Notes: generated by a model from the letters alone, not told the origin. 64,000 nt of DNA from Devosia pacifica (GCF_014652635.1 NZ_BMZE01000004.1:310001-374000); one strand, 5' to 3'. Counted from the first letter of the stretch, positions 19,378 to 29,969 are shown. Translations and numbers: made by a program.

Positions 19378-19752
19378 ATGAGTTACAAGCCCGCCGGATA
19401 TTCCGATCTTTCAGCGTACTTGCTGGTCAAGAACGCGGAAGAGGTGCTGACATTCTGTGAAACCGTTTTTGAAGCAACACGACTTAGGGTCTTTCCCGAC
19501 GGCAAAGGCGGCATCATGCATGCCGAGTGCCGGATCGGGGATACCGTCTTGATGATGGGCGAGGCCGAAGGCCCGCCTGCGATGTTGCACCTTTATGTTG
19601 ATGATCCGGATGCCGCGTTCGATCGCGCCATTGCGGCAGGCGCCGAGGTGCTACAGCCCATGCTTGAAAAAGGCGATGGGGACAGGCGGGGCGGTGTTCG
19701 CGCCCCGGATGGCACGCAATGGTTCATCTCGAGGCAAATTGCGGACGACTAG
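19378..19752 (+). CDS. VOC (glyoxalase-fold) family protein
   Basis: 124 residues, PhnB/YdfO-like: YLLVKNAEEVLTFCETVFEA at the start, HAECRIGDTVLMMGEAEGPP in the middle and GDRRGGVRAPDGTQWFISR at the end. These proteins form a beta-alpha-beta-beta-beta fold; some bind metals, but the substrate is unknown here. It is monocistronic, with gaps on both sides. Confidence 0.85.
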   Translation: MSYKPAGYSDLSAYLLVKNAEEVLTFCETVFEATRLRVFPDGKGGIMHAECRIGDTVLMMGEAEGPPAMLHLYVDDPDAAFDRAIAAGAEVLQPMLEKGDGDRRGGVRAPDGTQWFISRQIADD

Positions 19753-19885
19753 ACGCCGCTCGCTGAACACTGGTCACTGACTTGCGACGTATTGGGCGCT
19801 TGGCCCGATGCTGTGCACATGCTAGAGCCTGCGCCCGGATCACCCTTCAGCCACCATATATCGGGCCAGCCCGAGGAGACCGCCA

Positions 19886-21190
19886 ATGAGCGCAGCTGCT
19901 TCTGTTCCGCTGTTTCCGCGCTTTTTCAGCGATACGCTAGCGCAGACCGACCCTGAGATCGCCGACGCCATCAAGAAGGAACTCGGTCGCCAGCAGCATG
20001 AGATCGAACTCATCGCATCCGAGAATATCGTCTCGCGCGCTGTTCTTGAAGCACAGGGCTCGGTGCTCACCAACAAGTACGCAGAAGGGTATCCGGGCAA
20101 GCGCTACTATGGTGGATGCCAGTACGTCGATATCGCTGAAAACTTGGCGATTGACCGCGCGAAGGAACTGTTCGGCGCGCAGTTTGCCAATGTCCAGCCG
20201 AACTCCGGCAGCCAGATGAACCAGGCGGTATTCCTCGCCCTGTTGCAGCCCGGCGATACCTTCATGGGGCTCGATCTCAACTCCGGCGGACACCTGACGC
20301 ACGGCTCACCTGTGAACATGAGCGGCAAGTGGTTCAATGTTGTGTCTTACGGCGTTCGTGAAGACGACCATCTCGTCGATCTCGACGAAGTCGAGCGCAA
20401 AGCCCACGAACACAAGCCAAAGCTGATCCTTGCCGGTGGCACCGCCTATTCGCGCATCTGGGATTGGAAGCGCTTCCGTGAGATCGCCGATTCGATTGGC
20501 GCCTATCTCATGGTCGACATGGCGCACATCGCAGGTCTGGTGGCTGGGGGCGTGCATCCATCGCCAGTGCCGCATGCGCACGTCACAACCACCACGACGC
20601 ACAAATCACTTCGTGGACCGCGTGGCGGCTTGATCCTGACCAATGACGAGGACATCGCGAAAAAAGTCAATTCGGCGGTGTTCCCGGGGCTTCAGGGTGG
20701 CCCGCTCATGCACGTTATTGCCGCCAAGGCGGTTGCGTTCAAGGAAGCGCTGCAGCCCGAGTTCAAGAGCTATGCCGCGCAGATCGTTGCCAACGCCCGT
20801 GCCCTTGCGGCGAGCCTGACGGAGAACGGTCTCGATGTTGTCTCCGGCGGCACCGACAACCACTCGATGCTGGTCGATCTGCGCAAGAAGAACGCGACCG
20901 GCAAGCGGGCCGAGCAGGCCCTCGGCCGTGCATGGATCACCTGCAACAAGAACAGCATTCCGTTTGATCCGGAAAAGCCGTTCGTCACCTCCGGTGTCCG
21001 TCTCGGCACGCCCGCAGGCACTACACGTGGCTTCGGCGAGGCCGAATACCGCCAGATCGGTGAGCTGATCGTCGAGGTGCTCGATGGTCTGCGCGAAGCC
21101 AATACTGACGAAAGCAATGCGGCAGTCGAGGCTGCGGTGCGCGCAAAGGTTCAGGACCTGACCGACCGCTTCCCGATCTACGCGGACTAA
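19886..21190 (+). CDS. glyA: Serine hydroxymethyltransferase
   Basis: 434 residues, family length. It interconverts serine and glycine and feeds one-carbon units to tetrahydrofolate. The PLP lysine is Lys240 in [14 protein letters not shown]. Other anchors: [17 protein letters not shown] and [17 protein letters not shown] strong Shine-Dalgarno (GAGGAGA) precedes the ATG. nrdR follows after 3 bases, as in other alphaproteobacteria. Confidence 0.97.
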   Translation: MSAAASVPLFPRFFSDTLAQTDPEIADAIKKELGRQQHEIELIASENIVSRAVLEAQGSVLTNKYAEGYPGKRYYGGCQYVDIAENLAIDRAKELFGAQFANVQPNSGSQMNQAVFLALLQPGDTFMGLDLNSGGHLTHGSPVNMSGKWFNVVSYGVREDDHLVDLDEVERKAHEHKPKLILAGGTAYSRIWDWKRFREIADSIGAYLMVDMAHIAGLVAGGVHPSPVPHAHVTTTTTHKSLRGPRGGLILTNDEDIAKKVNSAVFPGLQGGPLMHVIAAKAVAFKEALQPEFKSYAAQIVANARALAASLTENGLDVVSGGTDNHSMLVDLRKKNATGKRAEQALGRAWITCNKNSIPFDPEKPFVTSGVRLGTPAGTTRGFGEAEYRQIGELIVEVLDGLREANTDESNAAVEAAVRAKVQDLTDRFPIYAD

Positions 21191-21193
21191 AGC

Positions 21194-21673
21194 ATGCGCT
21201 GTCCCTATTGCGGAAACGACGACACGCAGGTCAAGGACAGCCGTCCCACCGAAGACTCCGGCGCCATCAGGCGCCGGCGTGTCTGCAATGCGTGTGGTGG
21301 CCGGTTCACCACCTTCGAGCGCGTGCAGCTGCGCGACATGACTGTCGTCAAAAAGTCGGGTCGGAAAGTGCCGTTTGATCGCGAGAAGCTGTCGCGCTCC
21401 GTATTCACAGCCCTGCGCAAGCGTTCCGTTGATCCGGAACGGGTGGAGCGCATGATTTCCGGTATCGTGCGTCAGCTCGAAAGCCTCGGCGACACGGAAA
21501 TCACCTCGGACCAGATCGGCACCTTCGTCATGGAAGGGCTGAAGAGCCTGGATGATGTGGCATTCGTACGGTTCGCCTCGGTGTACAAGAACTTTTCGTC
21601 TGCCGACGATTTCCGGTCATTCCTCGCGGAACTCGGGCCCGGTGAGAACGACTTGCGCGACCAGCACCACTGA
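21194..21673 (+). CDS. nrdR: Transcriptional repressor NrdR
   Basis: 159 residues. Zinc ribbon [20 protein letters not shown] ... [14 protein letters not shown], then an ATP-cone ([20 protein letters not shown]). It represses ribonucleotide reductase genes in response to nucleotide levels. It is directly downstream of glyA. In most related genomes ribD, ribE and ribH come next; here they do not. Confidence 0.96.
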   Translation: MRCPYCGNDDTQVKDSRPTEDSGAIRRRRVCNACGGRFTTFERVQLRDMTVVKKSGRKVPFDREKLSRSVFTALRKRSVDPERVERMISGIVRQLESLGDTEITSDQIGTFVMEGLKSLDDVAFVRFASVYKNFSSADDFRSFLAELGPGENDLRDQHH

Positions 21674-21803
21674 GTTGTCTTTTTGACGGTTGAAACTGCC
21701 GGGTCAGGCCTTTATTGGAGGCGACCTGCGGAGTTCGTCGGCCCAACAGCTGTGCTTTGTCGAGCCCCGGCCTTCAATAAAGCCACCACTACTCGGAGCC
21801 CGC

Positions 21804-22283
21804 ATGTCCGGTCCGTCCAAACGCGATCCTGAATCAGCGCCCGTTGCCAACCAGCGCGGTGTGGCGCGCCTTGCCGCCGTTCAGGCGCTCTACCAGATGG
21901 ACGTGGGCCGGATTACCCTCGAGGAGACATTGAGCCAGTTCGGCATGTATCGGCTCGGACAGGATATCGAGGGCGACGAGTATCTGCCCGCGGATGAAGA
22001 CTATTTCCGCCAGATCGTGAGAGGCGTCATCAAGCACCAGCTCGATATTGACCCCGCGGTCAATCGATCGCTTGATGCCGATTGGCCGGTCAATCGTGTA
22101 GACGCCACAATCCGCGCCATCTTGCGCGCTGCCACATACGAGATGCTCAAGCGCCAGGATGTGCCGCCGCGCGTAGTGATCTCCGAATATGTCGATATCA
22201 CCAAGGCTTTCCACGAGGATGATGCGGCAGGCCTGGTCAACGCCTCGCTCGATGCCATAGGCCGGCGCGCCAACATCTTCTGA
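21804..22283 (+). CDS. nusB: Transcription antitermination factor NusB
   Basis: 159 residues from the ATG at 21804 (MSGPSKRDPE), after the upstream sequence GGAGCCCGC; the open frame starts at 21690 but the extra part does not resemble NusB. Core motifs: ARLAAVQALYQMDVG, VNRVDATIRAILRAATYEML, VVISEYVDITKAFHEDDAAGLVNASLDAIGR. It acts with NusE in rRNA antitermination. It lies 130 bases after nrdR. Confidence 0.95.
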   Translation: MSGPSKRDPESAPVANQRGVARLAAVQALYQMDVGRITLEETLSQFGMYRLGQDIEGDEYLPADEDYFRQIVRGVIKHQLDIDPAVNRSLDADWPVNRVDATIRAILRAATYEMLKRQDVPPRVVISEYVDITKAFHEDDAAGLVNASLDAIGRRANIF

Positions 22284-22342
22284 CAGCGGCACTGGCGCCA
22301 ATGAGGCAGCGGTGACAGAGTTCCGGTTCCCGGAGATCCCTC

Positions 22343-23566
22343 ATGACCACCGAAGCAGCCCAGTCTCATTCCACCCGAAACATCGCGCTATTGTCGATCG
22401 CGCAGGCTATCGGCGGTTCGAATCAAGCAATCGTCATGTCGATCGCAGCGCTCACGGCTGCTGCTATGTCGCCCGACCAGGGCCTCGCGACCTTGCCGGT
22501 GACGATGATGATCATCGGCCTCGCGCTCGGCACCGGGCCGGCGGCGTTTCTGATCCACCGTCTGGGCCGCAAGAATGGCTTCATGCTGGCGGGTGCCGTG
22601 GCAATCCCGGCAGGCATACTTGCCTCTGTTGCGGTGATCATATCGAGCTTCATTCTGTTTTGCGGCGCGCTCTTCATCGCTGGCGGCGCGGCTGCTTTCT
22701 TTCAGCAGGTCCGGTTCGCCGCGGCCGATAGCGTCGAGCCGGCGCTGAAGGGCAGGGCCGTCTCGTGGGTCATGTTCGGAGGCGTTGCCGCCGGGTTCTT
22801 CGGGCCGCAGCTCAGCAATTTGTCGCGCGATTGGATACCGGGAGCACCCTTCGCCGCCGGCTATCTGGTGATCGCCGCCTTGGCGGCACTTTCGATTCTG
22901 GTGTTCTCGCAAACCCGTCTGGCACCGACCCATAAGCCTCTTGCCGGAGCGCCGTCCGGACGCAAGGCAAAACAGCTGTTGCGGGCGCCGGAGGTCTTCG
23001 TGCCGATGGTGGTTGCCGCCATCACCTACTCACTGATGACCCTCGTCATGGTGGCGGCCCCGCTGGCTATGGTCTATGTCTGCGGGCACCCCGCCAGCGC
23101 GGCGAGCGGCGCCATTCAATGGCACATTATCGCAATGTTCGCGCCAAGCTTTGTGACGGGCATGATCATCAACCGGATCGGGGCAGAACTCACCGCCGCA
23201 ATCGGCCTCACTCTGATCATCGGCTGCGCGCTTGCGGCGCTGCACGGCATCACCATCGATCACTTCAATCTGGCGCTGGTGCTGCTCGGCGTCGGCTGGA
23301 ATTTCGGCTTCATCGGGGCCACGACCCTGCTGACTGCCAGCTATAGGCCGGAAGAAGCCGCGCGGGTTCAGGGCATGAACGAGCAGTTGGTGTTCGGCAG
23401 TATGGCCGTGGCCTCGATCGGCTCAGGCGTATTGCTGCGGACCATTGGCTGGGAGTCGATCAACGCTCTGGCGATTCCGTTCGCCAGCATCGGCATCGCG
23501 CTACTCGGCTGGCTGCACATCCGGCGCCTGCATGGCGCCGAAATGCGAAGCGAAGAACGTGGCTAG
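22343..23566 (+). CDS. MFS transporter
   Basis: 407 residues with about 12 membrane helices. The loop between helices 2 and 3 reads LIHRLGRKNGFMLAG, close to the MFS consensus. Substrate unknown. It follows nusB by 59 bases and ends overlapping the convergent bamE by 4 bases (CTAG). Family resemblance is to general drug/metabolite exporters of the MFS_1 group. Confidence 0.86.
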   Translation: MTTEAAQSHSTRNIALLSIAQAIGGSNQAIVMSIAALTAAAMSPDQGLATLPVTMMIIGLALGTGPAAFLIHRLGRKNGFMLAGAVAIPAGILASVAVIISSFILFCGALFIAGGAAAFFQQVRFAAADSVEPALKGRAVSWVMFGGVAAGFFGPQLSNLSRDWIPGAPFAAGYLVIAALAALSILVFSQTRLAPTHKPLAGAPSGRKAKQLLRAPEVFVPMVVAAITYSLMTLVMVAAPLAMVYVCGHPASAASGAIQWHIIAMFAPSFVTGMIINRIGAELTAAIGLTLIIGCALAALHGITIDHFNLALVLLGVGWNFGFIGATTLLTASYRPEEAARVQGMNEQLVFGSMAVASIGSGVLLRTIGWESINALAIPFASIGIALLGWLHIRRLHGAEMRSEERG

Positions 23567-24018
23567 AGGCCGACCGAGGAGAGGATCGATTCGATGAAGG
23601 TGCGGTCCTCGCCATAGGATGGCGTACGCTGGCCTTCCATCGTGATCACGCGGCCATCTTCAAGGCTGTATGTGGCCTTGTCGGTAACGCGGTTGTCGGC
23701 ACCAAAATACACCGCCAGCACCGTGCGCGACTGGATGGTCTCAAGGCCGAACGAGGTACTCTGCAGCTTGGTCTGCACATAGTACCAGGCACTCTGGTTG
23801 CCGAAGGTGTTGGTCGTCTGCGGCGAACCAAGCACCGTACGCACCAGCTCCTGGCTCTGGCCCGGACGAACCTGGGCGAGGGCGCTGTCTGAAATCTCAT
23901 ATCCCTGCGTGCGCGAGGTCACCAGGCTGTTGCTGGCGGTGCACCCGGCGAGCACCGTGACGCTGGCAAATGCGGCCGCTATGAAAACGGTGCGGCGGGA
24001 GACGGTGGGCAGGTGCAT
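23563..24018 (-). CDS. bamE: Outer membrane assembly lipoprotein BamE
   Basis: 151 residues from the ATG at 24018. The signal ends in the lipobox LAGC with the lipidated Cys26. The BamE/SmpA fold is recognised by VRPGQSQELVRTVLGSPQ, then SAWYYVQTKL and VLAVYFGADNRVTD. It is a lipoprotein of the BAM complex that inserts beta-barrel proteins. The open frame continues to 24165 but the lipoprotein start is clear. It is divergent from the cytochrome bc1 chaperone gene. Confidence 0.92.
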   Translation of the reverse strand: MHLPTVSRRTVFIAAAFASVTVLAGCTASNSLVTSRTQGYEISDSALAQVRPGQSQELVRTVLGSPQTTNTFGNQSAWYYVQTKLQSTSFGLETIQSRTVLAVYFGADNRVTDKATYSLEDGRVITMEGQRTPSYGEDRTFIESILSSVGL

Positions 24019-24182
24019 GATTTGACTTTCCCGATGGCTCTCGACTATAGGCGTTGAACTAAGGCAGCAGTCTTTTGAGAAGTTCGGCCGGCGGAATGTG
24101 TAGCGGCCAACATTGCGAAAGGCAAGGCGAGCGGAGCCATGTCCCCCAAGGTCTGCCGACTGCAAGAGCGCAGAGCATTTTG

Positions 24183-24716
24183 ATGTTTCAATCCTTGTTT
24201 CGCAGGGGATCAGGTTCTGATTCCGTTTACGCGGCCTACACTGCCATTGTGGCGCAATCCCGTCAGCCGGTGTTCTACGCCGAATGGGGCGTCCCCGACA
24301 CGGTGACCGGCCGCTTCGACATGATCAGCCTCCATATGGCGATGCTGTTTCGGCGCCTGCGTGGCGGCAGTGAGCAGCAGCGCAATTTCAGCCAGGCTGT
24401 GTTCGACCTGTTCTTCAAGGACATGGATCGCTCGCTGCGCGAGATGGGCGTAACAGATATGGGCGTGCCGAAGAAGATCCAGAAAATGGGCAATATCTTC
24501 TTCGGCTTGCTGGCAGCGCTCAATGAGGCTCTGGACGCCGGAGAAGAGGCGGCTCTTGTCGATGTGCTGAGGCGCAATATCTACGATGAGGACGATGATG
24601 CCGACGGCCAAAAGGCGATACTGCTGGCCCAGTACCTGGCTCGCCAGGACCAGCTGCTGGCACAGCAGGACACGAAGAGCATCGTGGCCGGAACCATGCA
24701 ATTCGAGAGCGTGTGA
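24183..24716 (+). CDS. Ubiquinol-cytochrome c chaperone family protein (Cbp3/UQCC1-like)
   Basis: 177 residues from ATG 24183 (MFQSLFRRGSGSD). Motifs YAAYTAIVAQSRQPVFYAEW, TVTGRFDMISLHMAMLF and FDLFFKDMDRSLREMGV identify the family, which in mitochondria helps cytochrome b assembly. The role in bacteria is assumed to be similar. Its stop overlaps the next start (TGATG). Confidence 0.9.
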   Translation: MFQSLFRRGSGSDSVYAAYTAIVAQSRQPVFYAEWGVPDTVTGRFDMISLHMAMLFRRLRGGSEQQRNFSQAVFDLFFKDMDRSLREMGVTDMGVPKKIQKMGNIFFGLLAALNEALDAGEEAALVDVLRRNIYDEDDDADGQKAILLAQYLARQDQLLAQQDTKSIVAGTMQFESV

Positions 24717-25255
24717 TGACCAAAACAACAATCGAGATGTTCCCGGATGCGGTCGTCCGGCTCGACCGCGTGCCGATTGACGGTCGGCGTGTCGAGTTTA
24801 CTGCCGACTCCGAGGCTCTCGCGCAATTGACCGAGCGGCTGAAAGTGCAATCGGTCGAGGCCTTATCAGCCACGCTGACGGCAAAACGTCTTCGTGGCGG
24901 GCTTCAGGTCGTGGGGCAGGTGTCCGCAGCCATCACTCAGGCCTGTGTCGTTACACTCGACCCGGTGACCCAGCGGATTGATGAGACGGTCGATCGTGTG
25001 TTCCTTCCCGCAAGCCAGAAACCGAAGGAGCCGGAGCCCGGTACCGAAACCTTCGTCGACTTGGAAGGGGATGATCCTCCGGACTATATCGAGGGAAACG
25101 AAGTCGACCTTACAGAACTCGTCATCGAAACAGTGGCACTCGCAGTCGATCCCTACCCGCGCGCCGAAGGCGTTAGCGTCGAGGATGTCATTGAAACCGA
25201 TGCGCCGGCTGAAGAGTCGCCGTTCGCAAAACTCAAGCAATTGAAAAGCAAGTGA
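24716..25255 (+). CDS. DUF177 (YceD-like) protein
   Basis: 179 residues from the ATG at 24716, which overlaps the stop of the previous gene; a GTG at 24713 would add one residue. The core has a paired cysteine position (QACVVTLDPV) and an acidic segment (EGNEVDLTELVIETVALAVDPYPR) typical of the family. DUF177 proteins are linked to 23S rRNA maturation in some organisms. plsX follows after 109 bases. Confidence 0.88.
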   Translation: MTKTTIEMFPDAVVRLDRVPIDGRRVEFTADSEALAQLTERLKVQSVEALSATLTAKRLRGGLQVVGQVSAAITQACVVTLDPVTQRIDETVDRVFLPASQKPKEPEPGTETFVDLEGDDPPDYIEGNEVDLTELVIETVALAVDPYPRAEGVSVEDVIETDAPAEESPFAKLKQLKSK

Positions 25256-25364
25256 ATTTTTCAAGACATTCAGCGCCTCCCGGTTGCTCCGCAAGGGCTT
25301 GCACCGGGTCCACTATTGGCTATGGTGAATGCGGCCCGTTGTTCTCGGGCCGAAGTGGGCGGAC

Positions 25365-26447
25365 ATGACCGACACAATACGCATATCTGTTGACGCCATG
25401 GGCGGCGATAACGGTCCACGTATCGCACTTCATGGCGCGCAGTTGTCGCTGCGAGAACGCCGCAACACCAGCTATATCTTCCATGGCCGCGAGGAAGTCC
25501 TGAAGCCGTTGCTCGAGGAGTTCCCTGACCTCAAGGCTGTCTCTACCATTCGCCATTCCGAAACGGTCATCGCGATGGACGACAAACCGAGCCAGGCGCT
25601 ACGCAAGGGCCGCGGAAACTCGTCCATGTGGGCGGCGCTGCAGTCCGTCAAGGATGGCGAGGCCGACGTTGCCATTTCGGGTGGCAATACCGGGGCTCTC
25701 ATGGCAATGGCGACGTTCTGCCTGCGTCCGATCGAAGGCGTCTCGCGTCCGGGCATCGCGGCAATCTGGCCGACCTTGCGCTCCGATATCATTGTACTCG
25801 ATGTTGGTGCCACCATCGGTGCCGATGCCCGCCAGCTTGTCGATTTCTCCATTCTCGGGGCTGCTCTGGCCCGGGCGCTGTTTGACCAGCAGCAGCCCAG
25901 CGTCGGGCTGCTCAATGTCGGCACCGAGGAAGTGAAGGGGCTCGATGAAGTACGTGAGGCCGCGCGCTACCTCTCGGAGGCCAGTGGCGCCGGTTTTAGG
26001 TATCACGGGTTCGTCGAAGGCGACGATCTCGGCAAGGGTACAGTTGACGTGGTGGTCACCGAAGGCTTCACCGGCAATATCGCGCTCAAGACTGCAGAGG
26101 GCACGGCGCGGCAAGTGGGGACCTATCTGCGCAACGCACTCAAGGCCAACTTCATGTCGCGGGTCGGCGCGCTGTTCGCCAGCAGCGCCCTCAATGCCCT
26201 CCGCCGCAAGATGGATCCTCGCTCGGTGAATGGCGGTGTGTTTCTCGGACTCAATGGCATCGTCATCAAGTCTCACGGCGGCACCGACGAAGTCGGCTAC
26301 AAGAGCGCTGTGGGCCTTGCCTACGAGATGGCTCGGAGCCGGCTGATCGACAAGATCGATGAAGGGCTCAAGCGTTTTCCAATCAAACCCGCCGACAGCA
26401 CTGCCGAAGACGGGAAAGCCAGTAAACCGGAGGCCAACCCGGCGTGA
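25365..26447 (+). CDS. plsX: Phosphate acyltransferase PlsX
   Basis: 360 residues from ATG 25365 ([18 protein letters not shown]). It makes acyl-phosphate from acyl-ACP for phospholipid synthesis. Motifs: [23 protein letters not shown] (usual form LDVGAN), [18 protein letters not shown] and HGGTDEVGY. The stop overlaps the GTG start of fabH, the usual plsX-fabH pair. Confidence 0.96.
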   Translation: MTDTIRISVDAMGGDNGPRIALHGAQLSLRERRNTSYIFHGREEVLKPLLEEFPDLKAVSTIRHSETVIAMDDKPSQALRKGRGNSSMWAALQSVKDGEADVAISGGNTGALMAMATFCLRPIEGVSRPGIAAIWPTLRSDIIVLDVGATIGADARQLVDFSILGAALARALFDQQQPSVGLLNVGTEEVKGLDEVREAARYLSEASGAGFRYHGFVEGDDLGKGTVDVVVTEGFTGNIALKTAEGTARQVGTYLRNALKANFMSRVGALFASSALNALRRKMDPRSVNGGVFLGLNGIVIKSHGGTDEVGYKSAVGLAYEMARSRLIDKIDEGLKRFPIKPADSTAEDGKASKPEANPA

Positions 26448-27421
26448 CCAGAACGCGATCAATTGTCCGCGGCATAGGCGGCTATCTGCCCGAAAAAGTG
26501 CTGACAAACGCGGATCTCGCCAAGCTCGTCGATACATCCGACGAGTGGATTGTGCAGCGCACCGGTATCCGGCAGAGGCATATTGCGGCGGAGGGCGAGT
26601 TTACCTCTGATCTTGCCGTTTCGGCCGCCAGGAAAGCGCTGGCGCACGCTGGGCTTGATGCTGGGGATATCGATCTCGTCATCGTCGCGACAACCACGCC
26701 GGATTACACCTTTCCCGCAACTGCAGCCCTCGTACAGAACAAGCTCGGGATCACCCGCGGCATGGCATTCGACCTGCAGGCGGTTTGTTCCGGATTCGTC
26801 TATGCGGTGGCGACAGCTGACAGCTACCTCAAGAATGGGCTGGCGAACCGGGCGCTGGTCATCGGCGCCGAAACCTTCTCGCGCCTGCTCGACTGGACCG
26901 ACCGCGCAACATGCGTTCTGTTTGGCGATGGCGCGGGCGCTGCAATCCTTGAACGGGTAGACTTGGCCGATGACGCGCCGGAGCGTGGTGTTCTGGCCTC
27001 GTCCCTGCGCTCGGATGGGCAGCATTGGCAAAAGCTTTATGTCGACGGAGGTCCGTCATCGACGCTTGGCGTAGGCCATGTGCGCATGGAGGGGCGGGAG
27101 GTGTTTCGCCATGCCGTCGGCATGATTACCGACGTTGTCCACAGCACACTGGAACAATCGGGTCATCAGGTCGAAGATCTCGATTGGTTCGTGCCGCACC
27201 AGGCCAATAAGCGCATCATCGACGGCGTCGGCCATAAACTCGGGCTTTCTGCCGATAAGGTCGTCGCAACAGTCGATCAGCACGCCAATACCTCTGCCGC
27301 ATCAGTTCCGCTCGCGCTGTCGACCGCGGTCGAAGACGGCAGAATCAAACCGGGGCAGCTTGTTATGCTTGAGGCAATGGGCGGCGGTTTTACCTGGGGC
27401 GCATCGCTGATCCGCTGGTGA
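26444..27421 (+). CDS. fabH: Beta-ketoacyl-ACP synthase III
   Basis: 325 residues, GTG start inside the plsX end (GTGA). It condenses acetyl-CoA with malonyl-ACP to begin fatty-acid synthesis. The catalytic triad is Cys115 ([12 protein letters not shown]), His252 ([10 protein letters not shown]) and Asn282 ([11 protein letters not shown]). Length and all motifs are normal. Confidence 0.97.
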   Translation: MTRTRSIVRGIGGYLPEKVLTNADLAKLVDTSDEWIVQRTGIRQRHIAAEGEFTSDLAVSAARKALAHAGLDAGDIDLVIVATTTPDYTFPATAALVQNKLGITRGMAFDLQAVCSGFVYAVATADSYLKNGLANRALVIGAETFSRLLDWTDRATCVLFGDGAGAAILERVDLADDAPERGVLASSLRSDGQHWQKLYVDGGPSSTLGVGHVRMEGREVFRHAVGMITDVVHSTLEQSGHQVEDLDWFVPHQANKRIIDGVGHKLGLSADKVVATVDQHANTSAASVPLALSTAVEDGRIKPGQLVMLEAMGGGFTWGASLIRW

Positions 27422-27439
27422 CAGTGAATGTGCTGGATT

Positions 27440-27461
27440 GACCTCTAGTATTTCAGAGGTC
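27440..27461 (+). terminator. Terminator after fabH
   Basis: GACCTCT-agtatttc-AGAGGTC is a seven-pair stem with an eight-base loop, followed by TACAGTTTTT. It lies 18 bases after the fabH stop and before the ihfA leader. Confidence 0.55.
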
Positions 27462-27603
27462 TACAGTTTTTCGGGTTGAGGAGGCAGGCGTCGGGGCCGT
27501 GAAGAACCGACCTCGAGCATGATCGTGCCAGTTCTACTCGGACATACGGTTGCCGGTGGCGCCCGTTCCGGAAAATAGCCTTGAGGCGTACACGGAGGTG
27601 CGG

Positions 27604-27915
27604 ATGACTCGGAAGACGGTTACTCGGGCGGATTTGGCTGAGGCAGTTTATGGGACTGTCGGACTGTCGCGCACCGAATCGGCGGAGCTCGTTGAGCGCG
27701 TGCTGGACATGATCACCGACGCGCTTGTCGAAGGCGAGAACGTCAAGCTGTCATCGTTTGGATCGTTCCAGGTCCGTTCGAAAAACGAGCGGATCGGCCG
27801 CAATCCCAAGACGGGCGAAGAGGTGCCGATCCTGCCGAGGCAGGTTCTTGTGTTCAAACCAAGCAACGTGTTGAAATCCCGGATCAACAAATCTATGATC
27901 GCCCCTGTCAAATAA
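27604..27915 (+). CDS. ihfA: Integration host factor subunit alpha
   Basis: 103 residues from ATG 27604 ([16 protein letters not shown]), preceded by GGAGGTGCG; the frame also opens at 27550 but the family start is here. HU/IHF fold: [14 protein letters not shown], and the DNA-intercalating arm [12 protein letters not shown] with its proline. It bends DNA with IhfB. fabH-ihfA-merR is a conserved order in Hyphomicrobiales. Confidence 0.95.
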   Translation: MTRKTVTRADLAEAVYGTVGLSRTESAELVERVLDMITDALVEGENVKLSSFGSFQVRSKNERIGRNPKTGEEVPILPRQVLVFKPSNVLKSRINKSMIAPVK

Positions 27916-27937
27916 GGCTTTTTTGCTGGGGTGAGTG

Positions 27938-28399
27938 GTGGACAAGTCGCCCGACGCCTTTCGAACGATCTCGGAAGCGGCCGAAGAACTGGATCTGCCG
28001 CAGCACGTGCTCCGTTTCTGGGAGACGCGCTTTTCAACGATCAAGCCGCTGAAGCGCGGCGGTGGTCGGCGCTACTACAGGCCGGACGACGTGATGCTCC
28101 TGAAGGGCATTCGTCACCTGCTTTATGACAAGGGCTTCACCATCAAGGGCGTGCAGAAAATCCTGAAGGATCAGGGGCCGCGCTACGTCGTGTCGATGGC
28201 CGAGGGCAAACCACTTGAAGAAATCCTGCCGGAAATAGAAAGCGCTCAGAACGCCAGCGACGCGGCTGTCATCGAGGATGCCAAGCTCGGCGTAGGCGCT
28301 GCCGGCGGCCTCGACCAGGATGCGCGTGACAAGCTGTCCGATGTCCTCAAGGATCTGCTCGAATGCAAGCGGATGCTCGAGCGCGCTCGCGAAACCTGA
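27938..28399 (+). CDS. MerR-family transcriptional regulator
   Basis: 153 residues; I choose GTG 27938 ([20 protein letters not shown]) over the adjacent GTG 27935. The N-terminal helix-turn-helix has [13 protein letters not shown] and [20 protein letters not shown], followed by a short effector region without metal-binding cysteines. The target is unknown. In relatives a tRNA-Pro gene often follows; here the tRNA-Pro lies 24 kb away. Confidence 0.9.
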   Translation: MDKSPDAFRTISEAAEELDLPQHVLRFWETRFSTIKPLKRGGGRRYYRPDDVMLLKGIRHLLYDKGFTIKGVQKILKDQGPRYVVSMAEGKPLEEILPEIESAQNASDAAVIEDAKLGVGAAGGLDQDARDKLSDVLKDLLECKRMLERARET

Positions 28400-28410
28400 C
28401 GCTTAACTTA

Positions 28411-28433
28411 CCTGCCGCTTACTCTGCGGCAGG
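28411..28433. terminator. Hairpin between merR and the DHA2 exporter
   Basis: CCTGCCGC-ttactct-GCGGCAGG is a perfect eight-pair stem. It sits in the gap of the convergent genes and includes the stop codon of the exporter. No T run is present on either side, so termination is plausible but not certain. Confidence 0.4.
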
Positions 28434-29969
28434 CTGCAGCTGTGCGCTGTCTTCACCTGCCTCTTTGGAGCCCAGCTTCACGTTGGGCAGGAACAGCGCG
28501 GCGACAAACCCGACTGCAAACAGCAACGCTCCGAAGTGGAACAGATCGGCGAACGCAAGCGTGAATCCGGTCACCACTTCGCCAGCCGCTTGTGCCGGTA
28601 GGATGGCGATCGCTGCTGGTGTCATATCGTTCATCGTGCCGGGCATGACGCTTGCGGTCGCCTCGGACAGGCCATTGCCCACCCGGGTCAAAGCCGCCGT
28701 CAGCAGCCCGCCATTCGCGGCGAGACCAAGCGACGCGCCGATCATGCGCGCCAGCGTGATGGTGCCGGTCGCCGCACCAACGTCGCGGTGCGGGGCGGCT
28801 GCCTGAACCGCCACCATCAGCGTCTGCATCTGCAGTCCGATGGAAAACGAAAAGAAGAACATCATCACGCAGATCATCCACAGCGGTGTCGTCGATTGCA
28901 CCTGCGTGAAGGCCATCAGAACCACGACGCCGATTGCCATCGCAGCCACCGGGAACATTTTGTACCGCCCCGTGCGCGCAACCAAGTAGCCCGAGCCAAT
29001 GGAAGCGACCAGTGAGCCAATTGCCGAAGGCACGAACAGTAGCCCTGCCATTGCAGGCTCAAGACCTGTCACCGTTTGCAGGAACAGAGCGAAATAGTTG
29101 AGCATCCCGAGCGTCGCCACGCCCGAGATCACCGAGATCGACAAGGCGAGTGTGATCGTGCGGGTCGAGAACAACCTGAGTGGGACGATAGGCTCCTCAG
29201 CGCGGCGCTCGACAAGGATGAAGCCCACAATCGCGACCAGGGCGATCACCGGCAGGATATAGGGCACAATGCCCCCGTAGCCGCTACCAAGCGCTTCTTC
29301 GGCCCAGAACACGGTTGTCGTGACGGCAAGCGCCAGCAGCAGGCCGCCAGGCACGTCGATCGTTGGCTGCCGCCCGGTTTCGAATCGCGGCATGACCAGC
29401 GCCAGCGCCAAGATCACCCCGACGCCGATCGGCAGGTTGATGAGGAAGATGTATTCCCATCCCGCCGTCTGGCTGATCAGCCCACCTGCAACAGGGCCGA
29501 TCAGGCTCGAAAGCGTGAACACGGCCGCAGCATAGCCCTGGTATTTGGCGCGCTCGCGCGGCTCGAACAGATCCGCCAGAATGCCAAAGGCCGAGGTCAT
29601 CAGCCCGCCGCCGCCAAGCCCTTGTAGCACCCTGGCTGCAATCAGGCTCTCCATCGACCAGGCCATGCCGCAGGCCAGCGACCCGAGTGTGAAGATGGTG
29701 ATCGCCGTAATGAACACCGGCTTGCGGCCGAACAGATCCCCGAGCTTGCCGTAGAACGGCGTCACCGACGCAGTCGCCAGCAGGTATGCGGCACCCACCC
29801 AGCCGAACAGCTCGAGTTTGCCAAGATCGGCTGCGATCGTGGGCAGAGCAGTCGCGACGATCTGCATGTCGAGCGCTGCCATGAACATACCGACCAGCAC
29901 CGCAAAGTAGATGGTCATCCTTCGCCGTGTGCTCATTTGCGGTCGGGCGTCGGCTGTGGTCGCAGACAT
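28419..29969 (-). CDS. DHA2-family (EmrB/QacA) multidrug MFS exporter
   Basis: 516 residues with 14 predicted helices. Markers: FMAALDMQIVATALPTIAADL in helix 1 with its acidic residue, GKLGDLFGRKPVFI in loop 2-3, and GGGLMTSAFGILADLF. It would export drugs or toxic metabolites with proton antiport. It is divergent from a MarR regulator that probably represses it. Confidence 0.92.
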   Translation of the reverse strand: MSATTADARPQMSTRRRMTIYFAVLVGMFMAALDMQIVATALPTIAADLGKLELFGWVGAAYLLATASVTPFYGKLGDLFGRKPVFITAITIFTLGSLACGMAWSMESLIAARVLQGLGGGGLMTSAFGILADLFEPRERAKYQGYAAAVFTLSSLIGPVAGGLISQTAGWEYIFLINLPIGVGVILALALVMPRFETGRQPTIDVPGGLLLALAVTTTVFWAEEALGSGYGGIVPYILPVIALVAIVGFILVERRAEEPIVPLRLFSTRTITLALSISVISGVATLGMLNYFALFLQTVTGLEPAMAGLLFVPSAIGSLVASIGSGYLVARTGRYKMFPVAAMAIGVVVLMAFTQVQSTTPLWMICVMMFFFSFSIGLQMQTLMVAVQAAAPHRDVGAATGTITLARMIGASLGLAANGGLLTAALTRVGNGLSEATASVMPGTMNDMTPAAIAILPAQAAGEVVTGFTLAFADLFHFGALLFAVGFVAALFLPNVKLGSKEAGEDSAQLQPAAE

